In this document: one piece after another, positions 54,656-64,000 of the stretch | How positions within the stretch are numbered: position 1 is the stretch's first letter | Layout: each line of letters starts with the position of its first letter | Origin: Amborella trichopoda | Lineage: Eukaryota > Streptophyta > Magnoliopsida > Amborellales > Amborellaceae | Length of the DNA stretch: 64,000 bases | Direction: 5' to 3' | Assembly: GCF_000471905.2 (NCBI RefSeq) | Contig: NW_006500308.1 | Location: forward strand, 53,259 to 117,258 | The notes under the pieces: generated by a model | Databases searched by the model: none | Told to the model about the DNA's origin: nothing | The model's input: the letters and a program-made list of their open reading frames with translations, nothing else | Translations under genes and position numbers: made by a program

Positions 54656-55872
54656 TTATGAAGCGTTTATCCAGACATCATACGCTATAACAATGCTATA
54701 AACAATATACCGAGCTACACAACCTTGTTTCTTGTGAGACCAAGAAACACATCCACCTCCAAAGAGAAATACAAGCCTTAAGGTTGATTTTTTATCATCT
54801 GGGTCTCCTGCAAAGTCTGCATCAGAGTACCCAGTAGCCTGTAAATTATCAGCTTGGAAGCACAACTTGTAGTTTTAGTTTTTTGAATATATCTGAGTAT
54901 CCTTTTTACGGCTTGCCAAGGAACCATCCCAGAATTACTCTGAAATCTACTCACAATACCATATGCATGACTCAAATCAGGTCTTGTATACAATATGACA
55001 TAATTTATGCATCCTACAGCTTGAGCATATGAAATTCTTTCTATTTCAGCTTTGTCACTATCATTTGATGGACACATTTTCTTTGATAATTTCAATTCTT
55101 TACAAATAGGTGTATCTATGGGCTTGCAATTTTCCATCTTAAATTCTTTTAAAATATCTTCTAAATAATTTTTTTGAGATAAACATAAAAATCTTGAACT
55201 TCTATCGCTTGTTATCTTAATGCCCAATATATATGAGGTTTATCCTATATCTTTTATCTCAAAATGGAAAATTAGCCGTGATTTGGTATGGTTAATCATG
55301 CCAATATCATTATCAGCTATCAAAATATCATTTACATATAATGATAATATAATAAAATTGCTTCTACTAATCTAGACATATACACAATGGTTTAATCTAT
55401 TGGCTACATAACCAATTTCAGTGATTACATTATAAAAAATAAAATATCACTGCCTAAAAGACTGTTTTAGACCATATAAAGACTTCTTTAGTTTGTATAC
55501 TTTGTCTTCTATGCCTTTAATTACATATTATTCTGGTTGTTTCATATATATATATTCTTTTAATTTTCTATTCAAGAAAGTTGTATTAACATCTATTTGA
55601 AATAATTCTAAATCATAATAATATGCAACTAATGCTAGGATGATTTTAATAGATGAAAATTTTGCTACTAGAGAATAAGTTTCTACATAATCTATACCCT
55701 CACTTTGGGTAAGTCCTTTAGTTACCAAGCTAGCTTTATATTTATCAATGGATCCATTTGCTTTAAGCTTTTTCTTTAGGACCCATTTGCAACTAATGAC
55801 TTTTCTATTTTTAGGAAGATCAACGAACTCCCAAACTTGATTCCTTTTAATAGAATCAAGTTTATCATCCAT
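54656..55872 (-). pseudogene. copia-2 reverse transcriptase and RNase H, decayed
   Basis: Frames in series: SIKRNQVWEFVDLPKNRKVI, CKWVLKKKLKANGSIDKYKA, LFQIDVNTTFLNRKLKEYIY, LKKSLYGLKQSFRQ, LYVNDILIADNDIG (YVDD has become YVND), LSQKNYLEDILKEFKMENCK, LSHAYGIVSRFQSNSG, and RNase H GYSDADFAGDPDDKKST. Stops and shifts separate them at 55530, 55230 and 54780-54865, so no enzyme is made. Confidence 0.9.
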
Positions 55873-56365
55873 GGCTTAAGTCCACTCCACTGATTCATGT
55901 AAGCTAGTAGCTGCACTGTAATTTTGAGGTTCATCTATTGAATCTTCGCTCATTGGAGAATAATTATCTTCATTCATAAACATATAAAATTCTTCTAAAG
56001 TTGTAGGTAGGGCTGTAGTTCTTTTAGGTCAATCTGGTATACTAGGTTCAATTGAATCATTTTCACTAATTGTAGAGGGAGACTGAGAAATAAGGTCTTT
56101 GAGACCCTTATCTTTATCAATTTTGTATAAGCCAATAGACTTATTTAAAATATATTTGTCATCTATATTTTCTAAGAAATAAGCATCATGACTCTCTGTT
56201 AAGGATCTAGTATCATGGTTATATAATCTATAACCCTTAGAATTTTTCGAATAACCTATAAATGAGTATTTTATAGTTTTACTTTGTAATTTATCTTTAT
56301 TTTGTGGTGATATAAATATATATGCTTAAGAACCCTAAACTTTTAAGATAGCAAGGTCAGGTTTC

Positions 56366-57280
56366 CTACCTACTATAATTCATATGGGTCAAATATATAG
56401 ATTTAGTTGGGATACGATTAATAATATACATTGCAGTATTGATAGCCTCACCTAAAAACTGAGGTGATAAATCTGAATGGCTTATTATAGACCTAACCGT
56501 GTTCATTAGAGTTCCATTTCTTCTTTCAATTATACAATTTTGTTGTAGTGTATATGGCATTATGGTTTGGTAAATTATTACATGCTCCTTACAAAATTCG
56601 ATAAATAAAGCGGAGCAAAATTCGCCTCCCCTATCTGTTCGAAGAATTTTAATTTGTCTCTACATATGATTTTCTATCTCAGCTTTATATTCTTTAAATG
56701 TTTTTAATGCATTTGATTTTCCACTAATTAAGTACACATCCATAATGTGAACAATCATCTATAAATGTTATGAAATATTTCATACCTTTGTTTGTTTTTA
56801 CATTTAATGGGCCACATATGTCTGAGTGAACAATACTAAGCAATTCACTAGGCTTTTGTCATTTAGGAAAATGCTTCTTAGTTAATTTACTATAAATACA
56901 TGGCTCGTATGTTTTGAACACACTTTCTCTTAAATTAAGGAGCAAATTTCTGTTAACCATTTGATTAATTTTATTTTTATTTATATGTCATAATTTAAGT
57001 ACCATAAATATGAATCATTTACACATACATAAATATCAAAAGAGGCATCAATATAATCAGAATAAGATGAACTTTTATTAATGTTCAATCGGTACAACTT
57101 GTGAACCTTAATATCATACACCAATGCTCGAGAATGTTTACCCATGGTAACCCGACCAGACCTGAACCTTATTTCATAACCCTTGTCGTCTAGCCTAGGA
57201 ACAGAAAGCAAATTGTCCTTTATATTGGGCACATACAAAGTATCAGTTAGTAGAAGATTCGTTCGTCCATGTAGACACAA
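56366..57280 (-). pseudogene. copia-2 integrase and pre-integrase remnants
   Basis: 57280-56981 reads NLLLTDTLYVPNIKDNLLSV and KVHKLYRLN (GAG-pre-integrase). 56560-56366 reads MPYTLQQNCIIERRNGTLMN and INTAMYIINRIPTKSI (the integrase segment with the last catalytic Glu, in IERRN). Stops fill the space between. Confidence 0.85.
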
Positions 57281-57599
57281 CTTAAAAGTACTAATACCAA
57301 GTATACTACAATAGGTGTTATTTCTTATATAAATCCGCTAGTTACCGGTTGCAATCTTATTTAACTTTGTGAATCCGTATTTGGTCCTTGAAACTTGTTG
57401 AGTGGAGACTGAGTCGACTTACCAATTCCTCAGGTCATGGTTGGCCATTAATGATTATAGGACTACACAGATCAAACATAGATATATATTTTCTTGTTAT
57501 TATTATTATTTTGAGCATTGTTGTTATTCTTGCTCCTATTTTTACTTTTTAGCTTAGTACAATTAAACTTGATGTATTCAGTTTCTTTACAATAAAAGA

Positions 57600-58332
57600 A
57601 TTTATTGTCAGCCTTATTCTTTTAATTTTTAAAATTTCACCCATTTCCCTTATACCCATCACTATTATGATTATTGTAAGGTTTCTTGGGAAAATGAGAA
57701 GATGAACTTTGAGCAAAGTGGAGGTCATTTAACTTCTTCCTCATTATTCTCTCAGTTTTAATATTAAGGTGCATGAGAAGATTTAACATAGTTATCCCTT
57801 ATGCAGAATGGTTTAATGCAATTACAACTTACTCTCAAGATGGAGAAGATTGTTAAGGACAATGGACACTTGCATGTGGTCAGGAACTGGATTCCTGGTC
57901 GCAACAAGGTCCTTTGCGAGAATTGTCATTTTGTTGTAATGCTCGGTCACTAAGTTCGATTCCTTCATTTCGCAAGAATTGTATTTTTTCAATAATAATT
58001 GTACGTGGGTCTCAGAAGTAGTTTCATACCTTTCAGATAGGGCACCATTATACTTTGAGTTGTGGTGTGATCCTCAAAGAATCTAATTAAATCATCCTCC
58101 ATAAAACTCAACATTGTGATCTAGTTACTTTATCATCTTCTAACTATTTGTCAAGTCACATTCTGACTTGACTATTGGTATTAGGCTTTAAAATTGGTAG
58201 TTCTATATCTAGAATATAGTCCACCCTATCTTGGAAGATGATGTATCCAATTTTTCTTTTCCACATAGAAAAATTGATTCCATTGAGTTTTTCAAAATTT
58301 GATAGTTCTGCCATCACTAGCTTAGATGTCAT
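57600..58332 (-). pseudogene. copia-2 gag remnant
   Basis: Starts at ATG 58332-58330 with MTSKLVMAELSNFEKLNG, NFSMWKRKIGYIFQDRVDYI, the UBN2-type N terminus of copia gag. Later parts are recognisable only in patches and no zinc knuckle was seen. Confidence 0.75.
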
Positions 58333-59741
58333 TTTAAGTTTTAAATTTGCCTAAAATGGCATAAAGATTTAGGTAAAGTTAAGCCCAAAAAATTAATTAA
58401 TTTGTGTTTTGAAATTGGATGGTCTGCTAGTCAAATCAATAGATTGCCGACTTTTAGAAGGCTGCAACCTCAATGAAAAAATTCTCTTGAACAATTTATG
58501 CTCGCATTGTTGTGATACAAGAAACTAAAAGAGTAAAGCAGCAAACTACTTTATGCCAATTCTTGCAAAAGACTAATTTTCATAAATATATAAATATGTT
58601 ATAGCTCTAGAGAGAGAGAGTCTACAATGATATTTGATATTATCAACAAAAAATATGGCATAACATAATCACAAAAATTGAGTTCACTAAATCAAGATCA
58701 CTTAAAGTGATTAAAGCATAGGATAATTATGTTAAACAATGACAATTATTATGCAAATAGAATATGTAGAAATATCCCTAAATTACAAATCAAACATACA
58801 AAATAAGTAAAATAAATAAATAAATAAATTAATAATATGTGGCAGCGGAAACTGATTTTTTTTTTTTATAATTGCAACAAGTTTGGTACTCCTTGTGAAT
58901 TTAAGCAAAAAATTAGTGGCTTATGATGAAGGCCAGGCACACAATCTCAAAGATGCAATCATCCTTGGTGATGCTATTTCGGACTTGCCAGCTCTTCTTC
59001 CTCAGTAAAGAGAAGTTCGCACGAGCCTATCTATTATGATCAAACATAAGTTTGTTCTATTCTAAAGAGGAAGGGATCAAATTTTAAGGACCTCCCTGTG
59101 TAGAGGTTGGGGCAGTCAATAAAATACAGTGCGACCTAAAAATCAAGAGGTTCTTTTGCAAACCAATGGTGCATAATTACTATGAGTTATAAAAACTGTT
59201 AAAATAAATTTGCATGCTTATGGGGGTGCTGATGTCAACGGACCATGAAAGAGTAAAGGAGAATGGAGTTAAAAATTTGAAACTATTAAATTTAAGGTTA
59301 GAAAAAGTTTACAGCAAGATATACGGGAATGACAAAGCACAATATCAAAGTTTTGAGGAGAAGATGAACCTGCCAAAATCCCAGGAATCAATGGCAATGT
59401 CGTTCGACGGTAAAGCGCAGAGATCATTCCAAAACTATTGATTACTCTTAAGTTTTTCTTTGTCTACCTGTCTATAGCCATGAAACCCTACTTATAAAAG
59501 GATGGGAGGAGGCTGCGTTCGGCTTTCCTCCTGAAATATCTGAGAAGGCGACCTTCTTTTCTTGGGAGATGGGTAAGCTATTTTCTACCAGTTGGATAAA
59601 ATTATTTTTTCTCTATAAGAAACCTTTTAGTGATAAAGATTAAAAACACCTTATAATTTTAAGATAAATATTAATTATGTTAAGAGTAAAAAATGTGACA
59701 CATGTGAGGGCCCATGGCCACCCACATGTACCAACATTAAC

Positions 59742-59836
59742 ATTGTTGATACTAATGTTACTCTTGGTTCACTCTGTGAGGAAGTCATCTCCGGGCCTTT
59801 TGAAGTCTCTCTCTCCCTCAATTATACATGGATACA
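59742..59836 (+). pseudogene. COX15 pseudogene, last exon, part after the copia insertion
   Basis: From the second TTAAC the frame reads LTLLILMLLLVHSVRKSS, PGLLKSLSPSI, the C-terminal helix and tail of plant COX15 (LLTLMILL, LLKSLP-like). It joins in frame to 53785 when the element and one TTAAC are ignored. The open frame runs on past the expected end, so the original stop is lost or further on. Confidence 0.88.
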
Positions 59837-60589
59837 TTTGTCACAAGCCTCTAGGATTTTATGGCTGGACAGGAGCAAGATTTGATTTTGGTAAACAAAC
59901 TTTAGGTAATATATTTGGGGAAAGGTTTTTATACTTCCGCTACTACATAAAAGTTTCCAATTTAGATCAAGTGAGCCACTGACCGTTTAATCTAGATTCG
60001 ACGTCTTAGAGTATTTTATTTTTAGTTGTTTTTTACAAATTATACGAATATAAAATTTGGTAGGTGCCATCATCTCAATCAGACGCACCTAAAAATAATA
60101 TTAATTTTTTTTGATAAAATATAATGATCAAAATACCCTTGAAACTTTAAGGTGTATTTTAGTCATTTTGTTTTATTGATAAAAACTTTTTATATTTTTT
60201 ATAGGTGCGAGTTTAAGAGAGGAGTGGACGCCCAAATTTAGTATCAAAATAGTTTTTAAAAAATTAAAAAATAAAATAGTGTAGAGGCGTGACATTATCA
60301 TTGAGCCATCTCAGCTATCCATTCAGAATGGACTATGGGATAGGAGGAAGTATATAAGGTTTGTGCAGTAGGGGAGGCATAGAAAGCTTGCCTTTTTATT
60401 TGTTCAGTCAGGATGCATTTTTAGTTCATAGTGTATGAGGTTCTACGGACTCTTTTTAAGCACCGCTTGATGCTTGTGAATATTTTTGTTTTTGGGTGGC
60501 AATTTCTCTCTCTCACTCTCTCTTTTTTGGACAATGTTCAAAAAATTTATTGCTTGAAAAGAGAGCAATTACAATAAACTAATTCAAAG
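59837..60589. other. Intergenic, no gene
   Basis: GGGGAAAGGTTTTTATACTT at 59918 resembles Mutator-like termini seen elsewhere in the window, but I found no partner. A stretch near 60125-60165 (AAAATACCCTTGAAACTT) also occurs at 14850, so a shared old repeat is likely. Confidence 0.35.
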
Positions 60590-61072
60590 CAGAATCAGAA
60601 ACCAAGAGAGACTGAAGATAAACTTCCCTCTTCGAATAAGAGTCTGTTATGTCGGTTGCCTCCCAAAGCACATGTTTGAAAGATACGACCAATAAGTTCC
60701 CAATATCCATAGCTTCTAACCAATGGGACCTCAGCTTCCAAGGTGGTTTCCAAATCTTTCAGCACCAGCTTATTATATTAAAAGAGTTCCCTTCTACTAT
60801 ACAAGGAACACACATAATCTTATCCTTCAGAATTTTATCCCTTGGAGAACTGCCAACATTTCTGCCTCATTAGTTGTTTTCTCACCACATGGACCAACAA
60901 AAGAGAAAATAATTTCACCATTATGGTCTCTAGCTACTCCTCCGATGCCGGCTGGTCCCAGATAACCATGGGACCTTCCGTCAATATTAAGCTTTATACT
61001 CCCCATACCCGGTGCCTCCCATCTACCTCTTGGCCTTATCTTAGTAATCCTTTGCTGCATAAGAATTCCCAT
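60590..61072 (-). pseudogene. Plant RNase H-like (RVT_3) fragment
   Basis: Reads KLNIDGRSHGYLGPAGIGGV, ARDHNGEIIFSFVGPCG and TTNEAEMLAVLQGIKF, the first half of an RVT_3 (PF13456) domain. After a frameshift near 60830 the minus strand continues PPWKLRSHWLEAMDIGN-like, VSFKHVLWEATDI, the second half. It starts with a WEAPGMGSIKLN-type lead. Such domains end LINE polyproteins or stand alone in plant genomes. Stops and the shift mark it as dead. Confidence 0.78.
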
Positions 61073-62147
61073 ATTAATTTCCTAATCTACCTTCGTAAAG
61101 CAATCTCTCTCTCTCTCTGGCTTATATTGAGATGTTTGTAGCCTCTATGTTGAAGGATTCACGGCCAGCCCTACAGTTTCCTAATTTATTGTGATTATTT
61201 TATTTGTTGCTATTCTTTTGGGATGTATGGGCTCACAAGATCCTATTAATTTGGGGAGTTTCCTTCTGGCTTGTTCTTTTGTTTTGTGTATAAATACCTT
61301 GTAAAGTCTGCTAAAAAGATATAACAAAAATAGTAGTAGAGAGTTGATACTCGTGGATGTAGGCAAGTTCTATCAAACCACGTTAAAATCTGAGTGCCTT
61401 CTTCTTCTTTTTCTTTATCTTCTCACATTTATTTTCATGGTATCAAAGTGGTAGCAATCCATTGCTCATCGATTTTTCTTCATTGGCCTTCATCAAGTTG
61501 CAATCTTTTGTCGAAACTTTTGCAGAAGGTCTAGTAAGGTTCTGTGGAAGCTCTCTATCATGATCTGTCATTATCGTTGCAGTTTCTTTGACCTGGTGAT
61601 GCAAAAGTCAGATATCTCTTGCTGAATTTTTGCTAGACGATCGATTGGAAGAAACTCTGTTCTTAACCTCTACAATTTCATAGAATTTTTTGGGTTGCGA
61701 CTTGTTATAGTTTTGCAGATTTGCCATTCTTTTTTCTGGAAGCAGTTCTTATCGTTCTGTTCATCTTCTTTTTGTGATCCAGGGAACAAATATTGGGCGT
61801 ATATTTTTTTTCTTATTTGCAAAAATTTGCTGGTGCTACTCGAAGGTTTGCTGTGTTCTAAGCATCATTCTTCTCTGTGTTCTGAGCGCTCTTCCCTTAA
61901 GACAGTTTGGCTTCATCGTATTGACAATATTTGTTGTGAAAGAATGTTGGGGGTAAATTTCTTGGCTTCTTTTACCAAATTGACTTTCACTCCCTTTCCA
62001 TGAGTTTTTTTTGGGCTGCGTTTCCCTTGCAAAACTGGTTGTGTCCATCAGTTTTTGGATTTGAGATTTAGTTTTGGTGAAGGTGTTATTCTTTGTTATT
62101 TCTTTTTTGATCGTCGCCTTTGTCATCTTCAATAAGGCCATTTTTTT

Positions 62148-62860
62148 ATGGCTGATAAGGATATTAACTCTAAATCTTCTACAAATGATTTTGAGTCCAA
62201 TACTAGTATTAAACTAACTACTACCCCCTCTCAATAGATTCAATTATATTACCTGATCATAGGCTGTATCTTTAGCTTTGGGTGGAAAATCTAAGTTGGG
62301 GCATATCACTGGAAAGACAAATGCGCTTAAATCTGATGATCCTACATTTGAAGATTGGCAAGCCACTACTGACTTGGCCGTCATCCAAAACGTGCTGAAG
62401 AAGTCCAAGTTTTTCAGTTTCTTGCTGCTTTGAAACTTGAATATTAGAGCTTAAGAAGTCAAATATTGATGTCAGCTGTACTCCCTAGTTTCGTAAATGT
62501 TTACTCCACTGTCTTAAGAGAGGAAACTAGGAAGAAAGTAATGAATACCGAAAAAAACAATACTAAGGTGATTGAGAAGTCTGCCATTGTTGGAAATAAT
62601 GAGAAATTTGAAAACAAGTAGTCTACTAATAACGAAACAAGAGCAGGAAGTGGTTTTCGTGGACATGGTAGAGGGCATCGAAATGGAGGAAGGACCACCT
62701 TTAAATACGATCATTGCAAAGCTCTTGGTCATACAAAAGACCAATGTTGGCTTTTACTTCCCCACTTGAGATCTTCAAAGGATATAGGAGGTGAAAGAAC
62801 TGGCTCAAAAGCATCCACATCTGATTCACAAATTACTCGGAAAAAAATTGCTTAATTTTT
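62148..62860 (+). pseudogene. copia-4 gag with damaged zinc knuckle
   Basis: Begins MADKDINSKSSTNDFESN. Then, across stops, GKSKLGHITGKTNALKSDD and FEDWQATTDLAVIQ. The nucleic-acid-binding knuckle appears as FKYDHCKALGHTKDQCW, in which the first Cys of the CCHC set is replaced by Tyr. A basic HGRGHRNGG-like run precedes it. Confidence 0.78.
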
Positions 62861-62964
62861 CTAACAGTATGGTAAGAGTGGCAATATCTCCACACATGTC
62901 TCTCCCCAGGAAACAAGCAATTCCTCACTTTACTCTTTTCATTCTCGTTCAAATATTTATTCTT

Positions 62965-64000
62965 GGGTTATTGATTAAGGGGCTACTGATTACATGACTA
63001 GTAATCTTAAGTGCTTAACTAGTTATGAGAAATCTTCTAGTAAGCCTCCCGTATCAATAGCCAATGGTTTAATTATTGTTGTTCACTGTTTCGAAAAATC
63101 TAAAATTGTCTCTAACTCTCATGATTATGAAGTACTGTTTCTACCATCGTTTCCTTCAAATTTGTTATCTATGAGCAAGATAACCAAAGATCTAAACTTC
63201 AATGTTCTTTTCTTTCAGGATCGGGCCACAGGGAGGAAGATTGGTGAAAGGAGAATTTCGAATGGATTATATATTCTCGATCAAGAAAATAAAGCCTTGG
63301 TGGCTAAGTATTTCAATCACAAGTTGTATCATGCTAGAGTTGACCACCCTTCTGATCATACTTTACAAATTTTGATTCCTAATCTTAGTATCGATTTTTA
63401 TGGGTGTGATGCTTATCAATTTTCTAAATAGACCAAACTTTCTTTTTAGAAGTCTATGCATGATTGTGATGGGTGCTTTCAGTTTCAGATGTTTGGGGAC
63501 CTGCCCCTATTGATTGTGATTCTGGGCGTAGATACTTTATTTTATTTATTGATGATTGGCCACGTGCAACTTAGATATATCTTTTAAAATCAAAAGATGA
63601 GGTCTTTCAGACCTTTAAGGAATTTAATGCTCTTGTGTCCAATCAGTATAATGCCAAGATTAAAATTTTTCGATCTGATAATGGCATTGAGTATGTTAAT
63701 AAAATGTTTTTTGAGTACTTTACTTGTCTTGGCATTATACATCTGACCTCATGTGTCGGGGCCCCCCCAGTAGAATGGGGTTGCTGAAAGGAAAAGTATA
63801 CACATTCTCGAGGTTGCTATGTCCTTAATGTTTGAAAAAAATATTTCAAATAGATTTTGGTTTGAAATTGTCTAGAATGCTTGTTACCTTATTAATAGAC
63901 TTTCTAGTAAGGTTCTCCATAATAAATCCCCTCTTGAAGTTTGAAATACAAGGAAGATTAACATCTCTCACTTGTGTGTTTTTGGGTGTGTTTGTTTTTC
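62965..64000 (+). pseudogene. copia-4 protease, pre-integrase and integrase, decayed
   Basis: SWVID, then a TAA where the Ser of the catalytic DSG is expected, then GATDYMTSNLKCLTSYEKSS. Next NLLSMSKITKDLNFNVLFFQ, NHKLYHARVDHPSDHTLQIL (HHCC region), then DVWGPAPIDCDSGRRYF, IFRSDNGIEYVNKMFFEYF. A shift near 63765 leads to GVAERKSIHILEVAMS, and the frame later reads ACYLINRLSSKVL. At least four stops or shifts. Confidence 0.85.

Larger units (their letters stand above)
53786..59736 (-). mobile_element. Ty1-copia retrotransposon inserted in the last COX15 exon (copia-2)
   Basis: LTR copies at 53786-54154 and about 59343-59736 are diverged but share CATGTGAGGGCCCATGGCCA and ATTTTAAGATAAATATTAAT. 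The minus-strand polypurine tract GACGAAGTGGGAGA (54168-54155) borders the 3' LTR. TTAAC occurs at 53781-53785 and 59737-59741, the 5-bp target duplication. The interior codes gag, GAG-pre-integrase, integrase, RT and RNase H, all with many stops. Between about 58520 and 59342 the leader is unusually long and I could not find a clear primer-binding site. Confidence 0.9.
47103..59836 (+). pseudogene. COX15 (heme A synthase), multi-exon pseudogene split by two LTR elements
   Basis: Intact COX15 sits in the inner mitochondrial membrane and converts heme O to heme A for cytochrome c oxidase. Recognised exons: 47103-47305 (N-terminal part, VGIWVFGYA), about 50008-50235, 50469-50717, 51513-51623, 52460-52599, 53700-53785, and 59742 to about 59836. 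Most have GT..AG borders at matching phases, so this is a decayed gene and not a retrocopy. The segment with the first histidine-bearing helix, between 47305 and 50008, was not found. An LTR element (47651-49339) lies in that interval and a copia element (53786-59736) cuts the last exon. Frameshifts and stops in at least three exons show it is dead unless an allele differs. Confidence 0.88.
61148..64000 (+). mobile_element. Ty1-copia retrotransposon, runs off the right edge (copia-4)
   Basis: 5' LTR 61148-61437 (TGTTGAAGGATTC to TTATTTTCA, 290 bp), then primer-binding site TGGTATCAAAGTGG from 61438. Gag starts at ATG 62148. The protease, integrase and pre-integrase regions follow with many stops. 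RT, RNase H and the 3' LTR would lie beyond 64000. Confidence 0.88.

Noticed and set aside
61695-62003. Plus-strand open frame between the copia-4 LTR and gag
   Set aside because: Lies in the leader of the element and shows no known motif; gag starts at 62148.

Overview
This is nuclear DNA from a flowering plant. The evidence is a six-exon D-type cyclin, relics of an RPM1-like coiled-coil NBS-LRR gene, a PPR gene and a COX15 gene with plant-type introns, and dense Ty1-copia, Ty3-like, hAT, Mutator-like and LINE debris. The species cannot be told from the sequence. The DNA is AT-rich, has many (CT)n and (TA)n tracts, and contains three N runs (29981-30000, 50821-50823, 50905-50924).

Layout. 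1-5.3 kb: a Mutator-like MITE with a perfect 9-bp target duplication, then the only gene I judge intact, a CYCD2/CYCD4-like cyclin (minus strand, 3418-5275). 5.3-14.6 kb: pyrimidine-rich DNA, copies of three MITE families and LINE remnants. 14.6-16.7 kb: a single-EF-hand gene of the KIC/PBP1 type with one in-frame TGA, bracketed by inverted repeats as in a gene-capturing TIR element. 16.9-17.7 kb: one MITE nested in another, again with a perfect 9-bp duplication. 18.1-21.6 kb: a broken CNL resistance gene and a second NBS scrap. 22.2-27.0 kb: a minus-strand Ty1-copia element with an open RT/RNase H frame but a truncated 5' LTR. 27.1-29.8 kb: a decayed BED/DUF659 hAT transposase. 32.7-33.1 kb: another RPM1-like LRR scrap. 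34.8-38.5 kb: two divergent short LTR elements in tandem inside one shared 5-bp duplication. 38.6-40.2 kb: a deleted copia element. 40.4-42.2 kb: a PPR pseudogene carrying a fold-back insertion. 43.9-44.5 kb: a hAT-type MITE. 44.7-46.6 kb: a non-autonomous LTR element holding an array of five hairpins. 47.1-59.8 kb: a COX15 (heme A synthase) pseudogene with an LTR element in one intron and a 5.95-kb copia element in its last coding part. 60.6-64 kb: an RNase H relic and a fourth copia element that runs off the edge.

The genes here do not work together as a pathway. The window is best read as one probably functional cyclin gene beside a graveyard of host genes (CNL, KIC/PBP1-like, PPR, COX15) broken by point mutations, frameshifts and nested transposons. 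No clear new protein system was found. The most interesting structures are the candidate gene-capture element, the composite LTR element, the hairpin array, and the COX15 gene that regains its reading frame when the inserted copia and one target copy are ignored.
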